Shown here piece after piece: positions 63,014-64,000 of a stretch of 64,000 nucleotides of DNA (position 1 is the stretch's first letter; every line of letters begins with the position of its first letter). The position numbers and the translations under genes are program-made. Under the pieces are notes generated by a model. It made no database searches and had not been told where the DNA came from. It saw only the letters and a list, made by a program, of their open reading frames with translations. Origin of the DNA: Dyadobacter psychrophilus (lineage in GTDB: Bacteria > Bacteroidota > Bacteroidia > Cytophagales > Spirosomataceae); the NCBI RefSeq assembly GCF_900167945.1, contig NZ_FUZA01000005.1, positions 124,001 to 188,000 of the forward strand, given 5' to 3'.

Positions 63014-64000
63014 GAAAATATGGACTAATTATTGGTTTCCTGTTATCAGCATTTTGGTCATTGGCAGCAATCAGATCCAATGGTCCGGAAGATAAAAAAG
63101 TAAAGATTTACCTGGCGGGAGCATCGAATTTACGCATTGATTTTGGCACAGCGAAACTTTCTGAAATGCTGAAACAAAATGGTTTCCAAGTGGCAATGTT
63201 GCCCAAAAAAGCCAAAATGCCACCGACCAGGAAAGTACAGACAATCTTCATTGGCCTGGTAACGGATGGCCTCATGCAAATGCTCATAAAGGAGCTGCCC
63301 GCCGCGACAGTGAAAAGTCCGGGCAAGGAAGGGTTCCAAATCTTTTCTGTTGATAACAAAATAATCATTGCGGGATCGGATGCGTCTGGTGCATTATATG
63401 GTTGTTTGGAAATGGCTGAGCGCGTTAAAAAAGCCGGCAAAGTCCCTGAGAAATTGGCGGTTACCGACCAGCCGGAAATGGTGTTGCGCGGCACTTGCAT
63501 CGGCATTCAAAAGCCATCTTACCTGCCTGGCCGCACGGTTTATGAATATCCCTACACACCCGAAAATTTCCCTTGGTTTTATGATAAATCACTGTGGATC
63601 AAATATCTGGATATGCTTGTAGAAAACCGGATGAACTCACTTTACTTATGGAACGGACATCCGTTTGCTTCACTGGTCAAACTGAAGGATTATCCCTATG
63701 CGGTTGAAGTAGACGATGAAACATTCAGGAAAAATGAGGAGATCTTTGGCTTTTTTACGCAGGAGGCCGACAAGCGTGGGATATGGGTGATCCAGATGTT
63801 TTATAATATCATTGTTTCAAAACCTTTTGCAGAAAAGCACGGGATTAAAACCCAGGACAGAAAACGCGCTATTACGCCGCTGATAGCCGATTATACTCAA
63901 AAATCCATTGCTGCTTTTGTTACAAAATATCCGAATGTAGGTTTGCTGATTACGCTGGGTGAAGCCATGGAGGGCGACGAGTCGGATGTGGAATGGTTTA
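63010..64000 (+). CDS. Exported glycosidase-like protein, 3' end cut by window
   Basis: The first 330 residues of a protein starting at the ATG 63010 that overlaps the GH29 stop; the frame stays open to the window edge. A signal peptide (YGLIIGFLLSAFWSLAA) is followed by an alpha/beta domain like the non-catalytic N-terminal domain of GH20, GH67 and GH84 enzymes (KVKIYLAGASNLRIDFGTAKLSEML, KIIIAGSDASGALYGCLEMAERV). A TIM barrel then begins: LRGTCIGIQKPSYLPGRTVYEYPYTPENFPWFYDKSLWIKYLDMLVENRMNSLYLWNGHPFASLV. Relatives are annotated as alpha-glucuronidase- or alpha-galacturonidase-like, but the catalytic residues probably lie beyond the edge. Co-translation with GH29 suggests the same glycan. 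Confidence 0.75.
   Translation, partial: MRKYGLIIGFLLSAFWSLAAIRSNGPEDKKVKIYLAGASNLRIDFGTAKLSEMLKQNGFQVAMLPKKAKMPPTRKVQTIFIGLVTDGLMQMLIKELPAATVKSPGKEGFQIFSVDNKIIIAGSDASGALYGCLEMAERVKKAGKVPEKLAVTDQPEMVLRGTCIGIQKPSYLPGRTVYEYPYTPENFPWFYDKSLWIKYLDMLVENRMNSLYLWNGHPFASLVKLKDYPYAVEVDDETFRKNEEIFGFFTQEADKRGIWVIQMFYNIIVSKPFAEKHGIKTQDRKRAITPLIADYTQKSIAAFVTKYPNVGLLITLGEAMEGDESDVEWF

Overview
The window reads as chromosomal DNA of a Bacteroidota bacterium, most likely a Cytophagales member close to Dyadobacter. The grounds are four SusC/SusD pairs, a hybrid two-component regulator, a Bacteroidota-type ECF sigma/FecR pair, many lipoproteins and almost no Shine-Dalgarno signals. Genus placement is inference. 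I see no rRNA, tRNA, CRISPR array, transposase or phage gene.

Layout. 1-3.3 kb: end of a histidine phosphatase gene, a GNAT acetyltransferase, a GH28 pectinase and two small membrane proteins. 3.3-15.4 kb: a first polysaccharide utilization locus (PUL) with a hybrid two-component sensor, SusC/D pair 1, a GH30 enzyme and a secreted beta-propeller. 15.4-21.5 kb: a heavy-metal RND efflux operon in which the pump is fused to its TolC-type outer-membrane partner. 21.6-24 kb: a short DapB-like protein, a small membrane protein and a CE15-like esterase on the minus strand. 24-31.2 kb: ECF sigma factor, FecR anti-sigma factor, an STN-containing SusC and its SusD. 31.6-36.5 kb: SusC/D pair 3, followed by a cluster of palindromic repeats. 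36.8-52.1 kb: a long, tightly packed same-strand run (PL1 pectate lyase, a two-domain beta-helix protein, an MGH1-like hydrolase, a sialidase-fold enzyme, a Tat-exported epimerase-like protein, DUF3826 and DUF5703 proteins, GH95, glycerol-kinase-like kinase). 52.3-64 kb: SusC/D pair 4 with a sialidase-fold protein and GH127, a HigBA toxin-antitoxin module on the minus strand, a GH29 fucosidase and the start of another glycosidase running off the edge.

How it fits together. GH28, PL1, GH30, GH95, GH127, GH29 and a CE15-like esterase point to pectic polysaccharides with complex side chains (rhamnogalacturonan with galactose, arabinose, fucose and uronic acid decorations) as target. SusD lipoproteins bind glycan at the surface, SusC channels import oligosaccharides, and exported enzymes with signal peptides or lipoboxes trim them. 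The hybrid sensor probably controls the first locus and the sigma/anti-sigma pair the second. The most interesting parts are the run of poorly characterised genes at 38.5-48.2 kb, an apparent internal signal peptide in the RND-TolC fusion, and the repeat cluster at 36.5 kb, where two of five copies carry a GC-rich palindromic insert.
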